Assembly: GCA_029237695.1 (NCBI GenBank)
Contig: CM055265.1
Location: 108,860,773-108,924,772 of the forward strand
Direction of reading: 5' to 3'
DNA: 64,000 bases
Source: Conchocele bisecta
Taxonomy: Eukaryota > Mollusca > Bivalvia > Lucinida > Thyasiridae
Made by a program: the position numbers and the translations under genes. This document shows positions 54,214-64,000 of the stretch, in pieces (position 1 is the stretch's first letter; every line of letters starts with the position of its first letter). The notes beneath the pieces are model-generated. The model was not told where the DNA came from. It made no database searches and saw only the letters and a list, made by a program, of their open reading frames with translations.

Positions 54214-54588
54214 ATGTCACACCGGTGTAAAATGTTTCACGTCGAATTAGACACCGGATTCCTGACGAATTCCCAGTCAGCTGTATACACATTGTACTGC
54301 ATGAACGTATTTTCGTCTATAGTAACCGACGCAAATCTTAGACGAAAAATGTGCTAGTGAAAAAATCATAATTGTGTAGAACAAAATAATCCATAGCTCG
54401 ACAACGTGTTGACATAGCGCATAGGGGAATATATCATTGCGGTGGGGTGAACATTTGCCTAGCTTCTGCAATAGGTGACAATGCTATAAATCGGTTGACT
54501 GTTTCATGAGAATCCGTTATCCGAGTACGTCCCGTTGAAAACATAGGGACCTTGGTAATGTGTTATAAGATGGAGTAAAAAAAAGTTA
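54214..54588. other. Unassigned sequence
   Basis: Nothing was recognised. Confidence 0.35.
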
Positions 54589-54650
54589 GCTTTTCCCTCA
54601 CTTATTGGTGCTTTTATACATAAAAGCACCAATAAGTGAGAGAAAAAAAT
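54589..54650. repeat. Hairpin
   Basis: CCCTCACTTATTGGTGCTTT and TATACATA then AAAGCACCAATAAGTGAGAG. Confidence 0.7.
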
Positions 54651-54739
54651 ATAGTTAAGTATAGTTAAGGTATGTATAGAGTATAGACCTTGGTCCGTCA
54701 CTTCGACCTGTGATCAGTACAGCTGCAAAGTTCGTATTA

Positions 54740-54830
54740 TGTATAAAATTGATTGATTGATTGGTGCTTAACGGCCTATCAACAGCTAAGGTCATGTTCG
54801 GCCGGGTTGTATGTTGGTCAGGTAACCTTT
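54740..54830 (+). repeat. SINE-tail-like segment
   Basis: (TTGA)n followed by TTGGTGCTTAACGGCCTATC, CAACAGCTAAGGTCATG and GGCCGGG, matching 2484-2530 on the other strand. Confidence 0.45.
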
Positions 54831-54982
54831 TCAAACTAGTCATTGTCCGAGTCCTATGTGTGAGTCGTTTTTGATCTACATCGTACGTGACGTGGCCAGG
54901 TGACGTGGCCAGGTGACAGTGCCGTGGCCAGGGGGTACAAGAGGTGCGAACGCTAACGTTAGTCAGATGTGTATTTATACTT

Positions 54983-55230
54983 TAACCCTTTCAACCCTAA
55001 GGGACTGGAATGGACTGTGATATGCTAATGTTCCGACCAATCCAATGGTCACACAATGATTTTCAGATTCGTCCATTTATGAAAAGGGGGTGTTTTTGTT
55101 CCATGAAATATTAAAATTACTTTCAAAAAGTGCAGATCCTGATGAGACGGCTCGTTACGAGCCGGCTCATTTGGATCTGCACTTTTTTGCATAAACCGCT
55201 ATAGCGGGATTTCGGGTTCAAAGGGTTAAT
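54983..55230 (+). mobile_element. Family G element, complete ends
   Basis: TTAACCCTTTCAACCCTAAG to GGGTTCAAAGGGTTAA: the best example of the G terminal inverted repeat. Confidence 0.85.
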
Positions 55231-55364
55231 TTATGTTTTCCCAAGGGAAACTACAATATAATTTTGTATGTGAAAATTATAAAATTACAATCACTATTAT
55301 CGATGAAATTGAATGCAGAAATCAAAATTATTTCCTGGGAAGGATGCCACCGCACCCGTTTTAT

Positions 55365-55800
55365 ACCGTTTATTTAACCAGATGAACTGATTATCGTGAA
55401 ATAATGCACGAGTGATTGGGACCTTACGCTCAACAAACGAGTGTGCGTAGCGAACCGAGTTTGTTTAGCGGTATGACCCAATCACGAGGACATTATTTCA
55501 AGATAATCAGCTCACCCGGTTAAATAAACATGTTCTTACATTGTACGCATGATTCTTCATAAAATCAAAGAGAATGAAGCGTAAAATATAGCCAAGAGAT
55601 GAGAATTAATTTCTGGAGGCGGGCCGTAGTGATGGCGACTGTCTCGCGATTCATATGGTGTGTCAAAGAACATGATTTTATTGGTCGAAGGAAACACGTC
55701 ATTACGACGTTACTGACGTCATTTCTCCATATATGGTAAGCAAGAGAGCTGTGTAAACTACTGCTGCCGAGTATTGTAATTCACCGTTAGATTTCTGTAA
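55365..55800 (+). mobile_element. Family R element
   Basis: ACCGTTTATTTAACCAG, hairpin with ATAATGCACGAGTGATTGGG / CCCAATCACGAGGACATTAT, then TATTGGTCGAAGG, TGACGTCATTTCTCCATATA and TGTAAACTACTGCTG. Inverted relative to 24491-24965. Confidence 0.7.
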
Positions 55801-55883
55801 ACTATTGGCGGAAATGTAAGAACAACTATATACATACTTTGCACACCCTTCTGTAAGAACCTGTTTACGCTACTGGACACACA

Positions 55884-56070
55884 CAATGAAACCTCTATAA
55901 ACCGGACACCATGAGAGCTCACCAATGTGTCCGGTTTAGAGATGTTTCATTGTAAATCAGGCATTTGATCATTCTGAGCAATACTTGTGTGCTATGCGAT
56001 AATGAACATGCATTATCACCGGCGATAAATGACCAAGAAAGCCGCCAAACTAAGATCACATGTTTACTGA
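55884..56070 (+). mobile_element. Family J element, right end lost
   Basis: CAATGAAACCTCTATAAACC, foldback, then TCATTCTGAGCAATACTTGT and ATAAATGACCAAGAAAG. Confidence 0.7.
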
Positions 56071-56223
56071 CCTATACTACTTATATCACAGTCATTGTAA
56101 TGGTGTACAGCGTATATCACAGTTTTGACTCGCGGTTTGGTAGACGCTTTAATAAGAAACGTACTCAATTATCGCAATTACCACACGAAGATGACGTATC
56201 CCTGCCCCACTTGCATGTGACTG

Positions 56224-56690
56224 TTAGTTGTGGCTGTGAATGGAGAAATTGATCGTATGGAATTTGTGAACAGTGTATCTAGTGATCGAATAGCATAGTC
56301 CAGGGGGCCGTTTCACTAAACTTCGTACGACTAAAATGTCCGTAAGTGCAACATTATGATAGTCTGTACATTTCACATTATCAATGTTTTCTTGTAACCA
56401 ATTGTTAGATTTACATTTATTGAGAATAGGCTGCATATGCAGCCTATGCTCAATAAATCTAAATCCATCAATTGAAATTTCCAGACGATCCTAAATTTGC
56501 ACTTACGAACATCTTAGGAGTACGAAGTTTAGTGAAACGGGCCCCATGAAGCATAATAACGATCCATATTGCTTGTCAGAAATATGACGACTGTTTCATT
56601 GATGGAATGGCGAACAGTGTAGATCCTGATCAGACTGTGCGGATCTGGATCTACAATGATCGTAGCACATATAAGCCTCATGTAATCATC
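56224..56690 (+). mobile_element. Family E element interrupted by family C
   Basis: E starts GTTGTGGCTGTGAATGGAGA and reaches TAGTGATCGAATAGCATAG, where C intervenes. E resumes with ATAATAACGATCCATATTGC and GCAGATC-type GATCCTGATCAGACTGTGCG. Confidence 0.75.
56303..56545 (+). mobile_element. Family C palindrome inside family E
   Basis: GGGGGCCGTTTCACTAAACT to AGTTTAGTGAAACGGGCCCC; axis GCTGCATATGCAGC. Confidence 0.85.
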
Positions 56691-56904
56691 CCTCGCTGAG
56701 AGGCAAGAGGGGATATATCGCTAGTACATGTACGTTCGTACGTGCGTACGTACATGCGTGCGTACGTTAGTAACACCCGCCATTGTTCATTAAAGGAATA
56801 AAATCATGGGCAGTTGCGTTTACTGTAGTAAGAAAAACATTTGATCTGTTTAAAGTACGTGGAGTCCGAAGGACTCCTCGCAAACAGACATAGTATTACG
56901 TATA
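56691..56904. repeat. (TACG)n-bearing repeat
   Basis: CCCTCGCTGAGAGGCAAGAG, TACGTTCGTACGTGCGTACG and CGTACGTTAGTAACACC, related to 52255-52345. Confidence 0.55.
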
Positions 56905-57180
56905 TTTACATTGCATTTTCGGATAGTTTCGAAAATAAAAATAAGCAAATACGGCGTTAAAATTAGGAATCCTATTGTTTTACGTCATGTTGTCGCAATT
57001 CATAAAACAGCGTTGCCGGTCAATAGCGTGACGTTATTGACAACGACAATGACGTCATGTATTTTAAACAAACACACTTTAAAGAATCAACAACGTCGCG
57101 CGACGTCACATGGGGTCAATGTAATGTACTGAGATATAAAAGCAATACGTTGAATGGGCGTTTCCATTATGAAAATTAAG
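56905..57180. repeat. Family T repeat, diverged copy
   Basis: ATACGGCGTTAAAATTAGGA, CCTATTGTTTTACGTCAT, GTCAATAGCGTGACGTTATT, GCGACGTCACATGGGGTCAA and GAATGGGCGTTTCCATTATG match 4410-4690. Confidence 0.6.
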
Positions 57181-57182
57181 AT

Positions 57183-57506
57183 TTTTTTCTAATTTCAGAA
57201 ATAGTGGACCGATTTTTAAAATGTAACTTTTGTTTTCTTAGATCGTTTCCAAGCTATCTAGCCAGATTTCGGTTCCATTTTGTTTTTCGTCTTTTGGCTC
57301 TTCCACCTACTTTCCCCCCATGTTAAATTCCCATAGACAAATCATGTTTTCCTAATAAAATCAATATTGGACCAAATTTCACGGAATAAAAAGAAGGTCC
57401 ATTCTTACATTTTGCTAAAATTTAATATTTTCGAAACAAATATTGTTTTTGCTTCGTTTACATGTATATAGCCGTACAATTTGGGCAGGTTTCGTGAAAC
57501 ACACAG
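57183..57506 (-). mobile_element. Family B element, one half
   Basis: It has the interior side (GAAATAGTGGACCGATTTTT) through TTTCACGGAATAAAAAGAAG to CAGGTTTCGTGAAACACACA. The other terminus is missing. Confidence 0.75.
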
Positions 57507-57611
57507 TAGTGATAACGAGACCCTGCTTTATTTAGTCGCAGCCACACTTGTGTCTGTGAGTGTTCAAATGGTTCGAAGGGAGTATAGTACATATATTTGA
57601 GACCAACCTTT

Positions 57612-58100
57612 AGAGAATAGTAGGTTAGTGCCGTGAATGGGAAAAAATATCCGGCAAGGCTCAAGAATTTCTTTATTTCTCATCAGAAGTATATGTTGTG
57701 ACCACTCATTTGAACCGTCTCGCCGAGACGGTTCAAATGAGTGTTCAAATGAGTGGTCACAACATATACTTTGGTTCAGAAATAAGGAAAATAGATAGAG
57801 AATAGTAGGTTAGTGCCGTGAATGGGAAAAAATATCTGGCAAGGCTCAGGAAACGGGATGGACGAGGCTCTGCCGAGCACATCCCGTTTCCGTGCAGCGC
57901 CAGATAATTTTTCCCATTCACGGCACTAACCTACTATTCTATTTATCCCGTCAACACCTACAAATGGCTGTAAAATGCAAAAATATAACCCAAGCCACCG
58001 CACATATTCATACACAGTGATTAGGTCGTATTGACAGGCTATCAACAAGTTTCACGGCACCGTGTTTCACGGCACATACACACTGTTTTGACGGGATCAT
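57612..58100 (+). mobile_element. Family D composite element, long form
   Basis: Same order as 30437-30870: two hairpins, then TTTATCCCGTCAACACC to TTTTGACGGGAT. A GTGTTCAAATGA stutter is present in the inner stem. Confidence 0.8.
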
Positions 58101-58287
58101 ATATATTTCACCAATTGAAAGTATCTTGCTAAAAACACTTTGTAGGAGAAATATTCAATTTAAGGATCAATTTATTAATGTTTATACTTCCGGTATACGA
58201 AGTATGTCGAGTGATATATAGTTTTTAGTTTTCGTAATTCCGTCCGTCCTGCCGTCCGTCCGTTTGTCCGTATGTCTGTTCGTCCGT
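58101..58287. other. Unassigned sequence with (CCGT)n
   Basis: A CCGTCCGTCCTGCCGTCCGT run lies at about 58242-58262, next to GTATACGAAGTATGTCGAGT. No gene. Confidence 0.45.
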
Positions 58288-58580
58288 TCCAGCACAAAAA
58301 TATTTACACAATTCCCTAACATTTGATTGGCCCGTAGCAAGTCTCTGTCCAAAATTTATATCCCAGTAAACTCCCACGCCGAACTACTTTCCGTAACCGT
58401 GAGGCGCAGTTAAAATAATTCTTAAGAAAACGGAAAATAAACATTTTCTTGATGAATTTACTAAACTTGGAAAAGTCACGGGAATACTGGACGAGGCCTT
58501 CTGGCCTTCGCCCAGTATTCCCGCGACTTTTCCAGGTTTATACCCCGATAAATTCCACAAACAGGCCATTCATTCCTATA
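58288..58580 (-). mobile_element. Family A element, reverse
   Basis: Tail first (CCAGCACAAAAATATTTACA), then a shortened stem (GTCACGGGAATACTGGACGA / CGCCCAGTATTCCCGCGACT) and CATTCATTCCTATA. The second outer arm is missing. Confidence 0.8.
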
Positions 58581-58606
58581 ACTTGAATGAAATAAAACAT
58601 TTTCTG

Positions 58607-58817
58607 ACCAGATTGTTATACTGAATTTATTACATTATCACCATTTGTGATAATGTAATAAATTCAGTATAAAAATTCTGCATACTTTTAATCATCAAGT
58701 ATATTCAGTCATTAGTTCTATACGAAATAATGCATTTCGGGAAAAATAAATGATTACTCCCTCAAAGTATACTAGCTAGATAAGTATACTTAGCAATTGT
58801 TGGTGAAATCGGCTACA
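58607..58817 (-). mobile_element. Family F MITE, partial
   Basis: Central palindrome TACTGAATTTATTACAT, then the remaining half to TTGGTGAAATCGGCTACAG. One terminal half is lost. Confidence 0.75.
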
Positions 58818-58891
58818 GGTCAAATACTCGGACCCAGGACTCATTCAAAAAGTACACACTACTAAGCTATAAATAATTAATATTACCCGTA

Positions 58892-59406
58892 GTAAAGGTA
58901 CATACATGCCCACTCAGTAGGCACAAACTGTTCTTTATAGGAATTAAATAAGTGTATACTTATGTCACTATTCCACCAGTTCTAAAATTTACAAGTGCCC
59001 GCTATACAGATATAATCATTTAGTAATATTTATTTTACTGATAGTGACGCGCGGTGGTATCTGGCTAGTTTCATATGCAAATGAGGAATGCTATTTCTTT
59101 AAGTATTTAAACTAATTAAATGCGTCACCTGAAAAAATAATATTTTGGACATATAATAAAGTTTGATCATTGCACACCAAAAACAAATACAGAGACTAAA
59201 TAGTAATGTCCGTTAACATTTTAAGGAAGCACGGTTATCGCTCCTGATATCAGTGTGGAAATTTACATCTGATATAAAATGTATAATAATGCCAATCAAT
59301 ACGTGGTGTAATGGTGAATGACTGTTTAATTTGCCAGAAAATGTCTTAGATGATGTATCTGATATAAAGAACAGTTTGTGCCTGCTGAGTGGGCATGTAC
59401 CTTTAA
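58892..59406 (+). mobile_element. Family P element, complete
   Basis: Ends AAAGGTACATACATGCCCAC and CTGAGTGGGCATGTACCTTT are inverted repeats. The interior includes GTGCCCGCTATACAGATATA and TTAAATGCGTCACCTGAAAA. Non-coding. Confidence 0.75.
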
Positions 59407-59439
59407 TGCATCGTGCAAGTGTGTGTGTATGAGAGATGA

Positions 59440-59495
59440 GAGAGTGAGGGGGGGGGGGGGCGGAGAGAGGGGGGGGGGGCGGGAGGGGTGGGGTC
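59440..59495. repeat. Long G-rich tract
   Basis: Three G runs of about 10 or more separated by short purine spacers; potential G-quadruplex. Confidence 0.7.
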
Positions 59496-59881
59496 ATACG
59501 AACACACTTCTAGTTTCATTTGTTTTTTACTTTCAACATCGAGGAATCCTGTTATTGCTTACAGAGAATGTAAATATTGATTGAACGGCACACATTTACT
59601 TCTCGGGGACCAATCGGAGTATACTTGTAACATTACAACTTGAAACTATGGGAAACATTTATTATTTTGCGCTTGGCCCTGTCGATGTAAACTCCAGATG
59701 CGATATCGCATATCACTTCCATCGCATAAACGCCACTTACATAAAGCTGCAAACACGGCGAGATAGTGTACCCTATGGTACCGGAATCTCGGAGCTTCTT
59801 CTGAAGTCTTAACTGATTTCAAGGCTATGCCAGAATGCGCGGATTAGATACGACGTAAATTCAACATAGGCTTCTATTAAA
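59496..59881. other. Unassigned sequence
   Basis: Nothing was recognised. Confidence 0.4.
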
Positions 59882-60030
59882 TGTGACTGTGGCTGGAGAA
59901 ATGGGGCTGATTGGTTTTACGACCAGTGTAGATTCAGATCAGCCTGTGCATCCGCACAGGCTGATCAGGATCTGCACTGTTCGCCATTCCAGCAATGTGA
60001 ATGAAACACCCGTCATGCTTATAACGCGCA
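59882..60030 (+). mobile_element. Family E MITE, right half missing
   Basis: GTGACTGTGGCTGGAGAAAT, stem CAGCCTGTGCATCCG / CGCACAGGCTG, GTTCGCCATTCC. Confidence 0.75.
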
Positions 60031-60667
60031 ATATATGTCGCCTATGGACCTATGTTCACATAACCTGCACCCATTCTGCTCTGGATATTCACTAATTAAA
60101 ATATAGGTGTAATTAGAGTTAAGAATGATAAATTCAATCGCCTGTGACCACCCTTGTGGTGGCGCAAAATGTCAACGGCTGGAATTGAATCTGCCTCACA
60201 TGACAAACATGCTCCGACTTACAAAATAATCCCAAAGCATGTACTGGAAACTGATGTAAATGATACTTTACCATGCCTGTGAAGTAGATTAGTGCATCAA
60301 TTAACCGTTTTCTGCAAGCAAATAGTGTCTATGGCATAACAAGTTTGGCTTATTGCTTTAACGTACTACTACACCGCGCATGAATATCTGATGATTTAGT
60401 GTGGTTAAACCTAAATAGCGCGGCTATTTGAGGTTGCAGTCCCGCTATTATTCTATGCTACCGCCGACGCTAATATTGCCAAGTGTCCATTTCTTTATTT
60501 CAAAATACTTGATTGAATATTGTGCTTGAAATCAACAGCTGATTGGCTGAGCATGAGTTGTGCTACATATTGCTGGATTGCGAGGTGGCATTGCTAATAG
60601 ATGTTCAGAAATGTTAATAAGCTGGGCAATATTAACGCAAACGGTTGTGTACCAGCAAGTATATGGA
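60031..60667. other. Unassigned sequence
   Basis: Nothing was recognised. Confidence 0.4.
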
Positions 60668-60815
60668 ACACCAAATCTACATAAGCTCAAACAATTAATG
60701 CAAGCTCCAAATCATTTGAAGAGCTCTCTAAATCATTTGGAGCTAGCTCTAAATATTTAATGATATCTCTAATTATTTAGAGCTACCATTAATTATTTGA
60801 GTTTATGTAGAGTTG
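60668..60815. mobile_element. Family K element
   Basis: ACACCAAATCTACATAAGCT, AGCTCTCTAAATCATTTGGA and GAGTTTATGTAGAGTTGGC: inverted ends with an AT-rich palindromic interior. Confidence 0.7.
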
Positions 60816-60867
60816 GCCTTTCATACAAGTACACTTTGTGAAACATCACACGTTTAGTAAAATGGTA

Positions 60868-60935
60868 ATAATAAGCAAAGTATACTTTGAGGGAGCAATC
60901 ATTTATTTTTCCTGAAATGCATTATTTAATACGAG
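60868..60935 (+). mobile_element. Family F terminal fragment
   Basis: GCAAAGTATACTTTGAGGGA and TTTCCTGAAATGCATTATTT. Confidence 0.6.
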
Positions 60936-60951
60936 CCCAGTTCATTATAGA

Positions 60952-61214
60952 GAATAGTAGGTTAGTGCCGTGAATGGGAAACAATATCTGGCGCGGCACG
61001 GAAACGGGATGTGCTCGGCTCTCTGCCGAGCACATCCCGTTTCCGTGCCGCGCCAGATATTTTTTCCCATTCACGGCACTAACCTACTATTCTATTTATC
61101 CCGGCAACAGCTACAAATTACTGTAAAATGCAAAAATAGTATTGACTGGATATCAAAAATGTTTCACGGCACCGTGTTTCACGGCACATACGCACTGTGT
61201 TGACGGGATAAATA
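60952..61214 (+). mobile_element. Family D element, short form
   Basis: One near-perfect hairpin (GTTAGTGCCGTGAATGGG, GGAAACGGGATGTGCTCGGC and inverse), then TTTATCCCGGCAACAGC to GTGTTGACGGGATAA. Confidence 0.85.
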
Positions 61215-61544
61215 TCAACACACGTGAGAGCGCCCTAATGATTCAGCAAGTATTCATTACATATAGTCGGTGTCCTGTGCATCTGTCCGAATGCAAAGAG
61301 GGCACTTGTTGGGGACTGACAACAATAGAAACTATTCTTATTGGGTACCTAGAAAACAACAGAAATACACAACCAGTGCCCTCTCGTACGAACGTCCGTC
61401 TGTCTGTCCAATATTTGCGTTACATTTCTAGTTACCTACTTTCTCTGGTATTGTAAGTCGGATCGCTTGAAACGTCATATGCCTATGTGTCATCATCCAT
61501 ATTGCCATTCTATAGCCCACTGTAGGACCACATATTGTTCATCA
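61215..61544. other. Unassigned sequence with a (CTGT)n patch
   Basis: CGTCCGTCTGTCTGTCC at about 61392-61408, with a downstream GTAAGTCGGATCGCTTGAAA resembling 51620-51650. Confidence 0.4.
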
Positions 61545-62035
61545 ACACTTAGTGTTCTTTTCACAAGTGGACACTAAACGTTGATGTCAACCCCTAGTGT
61601 TCACCAGTTTAAAAAGGCTATGCAATGTGTTCTTCGGATACCACCGGTGCTGGTAAAAACATGTCTAGAAATGACGAAGTTATTCGAGCGTGCATTTCCG
61701 TCTTCTTTTCACACGTGCACACTAAACGTTGATGTCAATCCCTAGTGTTCACCAGTTTAAAAAGGCTATCCAATGTGTTCTTCGGATACCACCGGTGCTG
61801 GTAAAAACATGTCTAGAAATGACGAAGTTATTCGAGCGTGCATTGCCGGCTTCTTTTCACAAGTGCACACTAAACGTTGATGTCAATCCCTAACGTTCAC
61901 CAGTTTAAAAAGTATATGGAATCATTTTATAAGTTCTTCGGAGACAAATGGTACTGGTAATAAAACGTTTAGAAATGACGAAGTTATTCGAGCGTGCATT
62001 GCCGGCTTCTTTTCACACGTGACCACTAAACGTTG
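61545..62035 (+). repeat. 148-bp tandem array
   Basis: The anchor ACACTAAACGTTGATGTCAA starts at 61571, 61719 and 61867, with a variant from about 62022. Units include GTGTTCACCAGTTTAAAAAG, ACCACCGGTGCTGGTAAAAA and GAAGTTATTCGAGCGTGCAT. About 3.3 units. Monomer length is near the 150-170 bases common for animal satellites; no family was assigned. Confidence 0.85.
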
Positions 62036-62830
62036 ATGAATAGGCGGTTCTACAGCCCACCCATGAGGTCCCTGTGCTCAAGGTCAAAGTCAAATAACTT
62101 AGAAATCTGTGTTTTAGTCCTATCATTGTTATTGATATCTGTTTCGCAAGTTCAATTATGGTCAAACAATACTAATAAGTATAAACAAAGTCCGCAGACG
62201 ATAACTTGCTACTTGTTTACAAACAAACAGGTCATAAACAAAACACAGAATATGTGAGACAGGTAAATATACCCGTGCCTGTATTCTATAGAAGGTAATA
62301 TCCGCCATAATTCTATTAGGCTTGATGCTTGCTTGCTGATGACATTCTAAGTTCTATCCGTCTTATTACAATTCTATGTGGCTTGATGCTTGCTGACTGG
62401 TACCATTACAACTTACTTTCATGTTATTTTATTCGTCATTCGTGTTTGTGACATTTGAAATCTTCTTGGTTGTAGTCTAAATTGCATGTGCATTTGGCTT
62501 GATGCTGTATCCATTCACACTGTTTCAATGCGTTTGTGTCGATTACATTCTAAGTGACATCCGGAGTTCCATTATTGATTATTGCATCGCTGTTTTGCCA
62601 TGCGTTTTGTTACCTCGATAAGCCACGCCCCTTGACAACAACAAATGCAACAGTAATTTGGGAACAACCATTATGACGCCAGGTGCGCTGCTAAAACTTA
62701 AAATAGTTCTCCCTAAAATGATTTTATATGCTGGTACCCGTCCTACAATGCGTTGCTCTCTAAATTGGTTCCATGTCCCTAGCGTGTTGATGTAGATTGA
62801 TTCCGCCTTTTCTGTTGCGCCATGTTTAGG
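62036..62830. other. Unassigned sequence with decayed repeat
   Basis: GGCTTGATGCTTGCTGA recurs loosely at about 62320, 62388 and 62495. No gene. Confidence 0.4.
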
Positions 62831-62831
62831 T

Positions 62832-63038
62832 TAAAAGACACCAAATGGTTTTACTGTATAATTTAACCGAATCCCAGCCAGTCTTTCCTACTTTCACTAT
62901 TCGTATGGATGTTGTGGGACCAACCTCGTCATGTCCCCCAATATTGTTTACATTATTTGGCCACGGAAACTCTGTTTACATCATGTGACAAACAGGCTCA
63001 GTTTTTTCTTTTGAATGCTTCAAATATGCTGAAAACTG
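62832..63038 (+). mobile_element. Family N element, truncated
   Basis: TAGGTTAAAAGACACCAAAT, TTTCACTATTCGTATGGATG and GGCCACGGAAACTCTG, ending at GAAAACTGGTG where family U begins. Confidence 0.75.
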
Positions 63039-63039
63039 G

Positions 63040-63710
63040 TGTTTTTATTAACAATAATGGCGTAAGAGTAATTTTCTTGTATTACTTTTGCTACTGATAT
63101 CACATATAAAAATGTTTGTCTGTTATTGATATGTGTTTTTTATGTTCCGTTATTTTGACATATAATATTTCCTTTGACACAGTTTGCAGATAACTGTCCA
63201 CATTAACCATGTTAACTGCTATCGACCACCATTTACAGGTGGAAACTCTGTGTAAGCTACATTTTTCATTTACATACAGATGGTCGGCAGCATATTTGTA
63301 GACCGTTGTAGCCTGGGCCCGGTTTCCCGCACAACTATATGTTTCAGATCTGGTTAACTCGACGCGAATTTTCAGTTTATTGCTCAATCCTTTCCTTCTA
63401 ATATACATGTAATGTATACAATTAACATTTAGCGCAACCTTTACCTGCAAAAACAACAAAGCCATGGATGTTACGATGTCTCATCTGTGCATATGCACCG
63501 TCTGATCAGAACATAGGATGTCCGCCATTCAGTCACTAGGGAATCCTTTCTCGATTACCGACATGATATGTATCGCCGATCTTACATTTATTGCAGATAT
63601 TGTAAGGTCCGTTTTTTTCAGCAGGTGGTCCAAGTACAGCTGTAAGCGGGACGATGTCGTGAACATTCGACATTTATGTTGTCTGAATATGAAAAGCTTA
63701 AATCTGAATG
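63040..63710 (+). repeat. Family U repeat, copy 2
   Basis: Aligns with 33808-34505 throughout, with small indels. The minus-strand 121-codon frame inside is not shared in sequence terms and is treated as chance. Confidence 0.75.
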
Positions 63711-64000
63711 CACACTGACGTGTGTGTCATATTAATATAAGAAATAGATACGGTGGGATGATATTTCAAGGCAACATATGTTGGAGACATTAGTATCATG
63801 GAAAGTGATCTGCACCACTTGAGGATATTTTTATTTTTTGCAAAATGACCACCTTTTCTGCATAATGGAAGTCTCAAACTTAACATGAAACAGTTCATTT
63901 CAGTTACTTAGAGGGTTACGTGTTAATCGTCAAAGGTTGTAGCAGCATTGTCAATGAACAAATAGCAGTATGGACAAACTTTTAAAAATCTAATATCATA
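63711..64000. other. Unassigned sequence
   Basis: Nothing was recognised. Confidence 0.4.

Noticed and set aside
57183..57506. LTR retrotransposon end
   Set aside because: The repeated TTTCGTGAAACAGAC ends are inverted, not direct, and match the family B MITE.
63100..63465. 121-codon minus-strand frame
   Set aside because: Within repeat U; the matching region at 33870-34230 does not keep the frame.
1..64000. Bacterial-style promoters, terminators and ribosome-binding sites
   Set aside because: Hairpins followed by T runs occur, but the DNA is plainly eukaryotic transposon sequence and the hairpins belong to MITEs.

Overview
The window is non-coding eukaryotic DNA, packed with transposon remains. 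I find no intact host gene, no rRNA, no functional tRNA, no operon-like layout and no CRISPR array. The A+T-rich composition, the many short palindromic inverted-repeat elements, the (CCGT)n-type satellite-bearing repeats, a tRNA-Ser-derived SINE and an APE-type LINE suggest an invertebrate animal. A lophotrochozoan, and most likely a bivalve mollusc, is my best guess. That guess comes from general recall of repeat style and was not tested.

Two degenerate transposon protein genes are recognisable. (1) A CR1/Jockey-group LINE lies at about 34508-38270. It has an apurinic-type endonuclease, a linker, a reverse transcriptase and a C-terminal Cys/His knuckle, broken by several frameshifts and by substitutions in the catalytic boxes. 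Its N-terminus carries a 2A-like motif (GDVHPNPGP). (2) A short MULE relic lies at 9890-11221 on the minus strand, with clear terminal inverted repeats, an 8-bp target duplication and an empty-site relative at 26987-27004.

Most of the rest is about 20 recurring repeat families, given letters here. A: hairpin plus tail. B: TA-flanked, TGTTTCACGAAA ends. C: GGGGCCCGTTTCAC palindrome. D: composite hairpin with TTATCCCGTCAACAC ends. E: GTGGCTGTGACTGGAG ends. F: GCAAAGTATACTT ends. G: TTAACCCTTT ends. H: hAT-like. I: GATCACGTGGT hairpin. J: pogo-like CAGTGAAACCTCTC. K: GAGCTAGC-rich. N: AGGTTAGA ends. P: AGGTACATGCCC ends. Q, R, S, T, U, W and X are seen once or a few times. They are often nested: B in C, C in E, D in E, MULE in N, and a satellite-bearing repeat in B.

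Region by region: 1-3000 holds scattered relics of B, J, F and E. 3241-6980 is a recent 1.8-kb tandem duplication. 7855-9220 holds a 105-bp minisatellite and K repeats. 9390-12830 holds A, MULE in N, B, A and P. 14300-19840 holds G, a SINE, a pile of B insertions, F, H, C, a 60-bp tandem array and I. 20867-25330 holds Q, E, H, A, W and R. 26000-33400 holds F, N, I, J, C with B, a D inverted pair, E, N and G. 33808-38270 holds U and the LINE. 39350-49900 holds D in E, A, five C copies, S, B and A. 50000-59500 holds F, J, G, X, a 51-bp satellite built from J ends, N, R, E with C, T, B, D, A and P. 59880-63710 holds E, K, D, a 148-bp tandem array, N and U.

The transposon genes do not work together as a pathway. 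Any host gene would have to lie in introns around this window or outside it.
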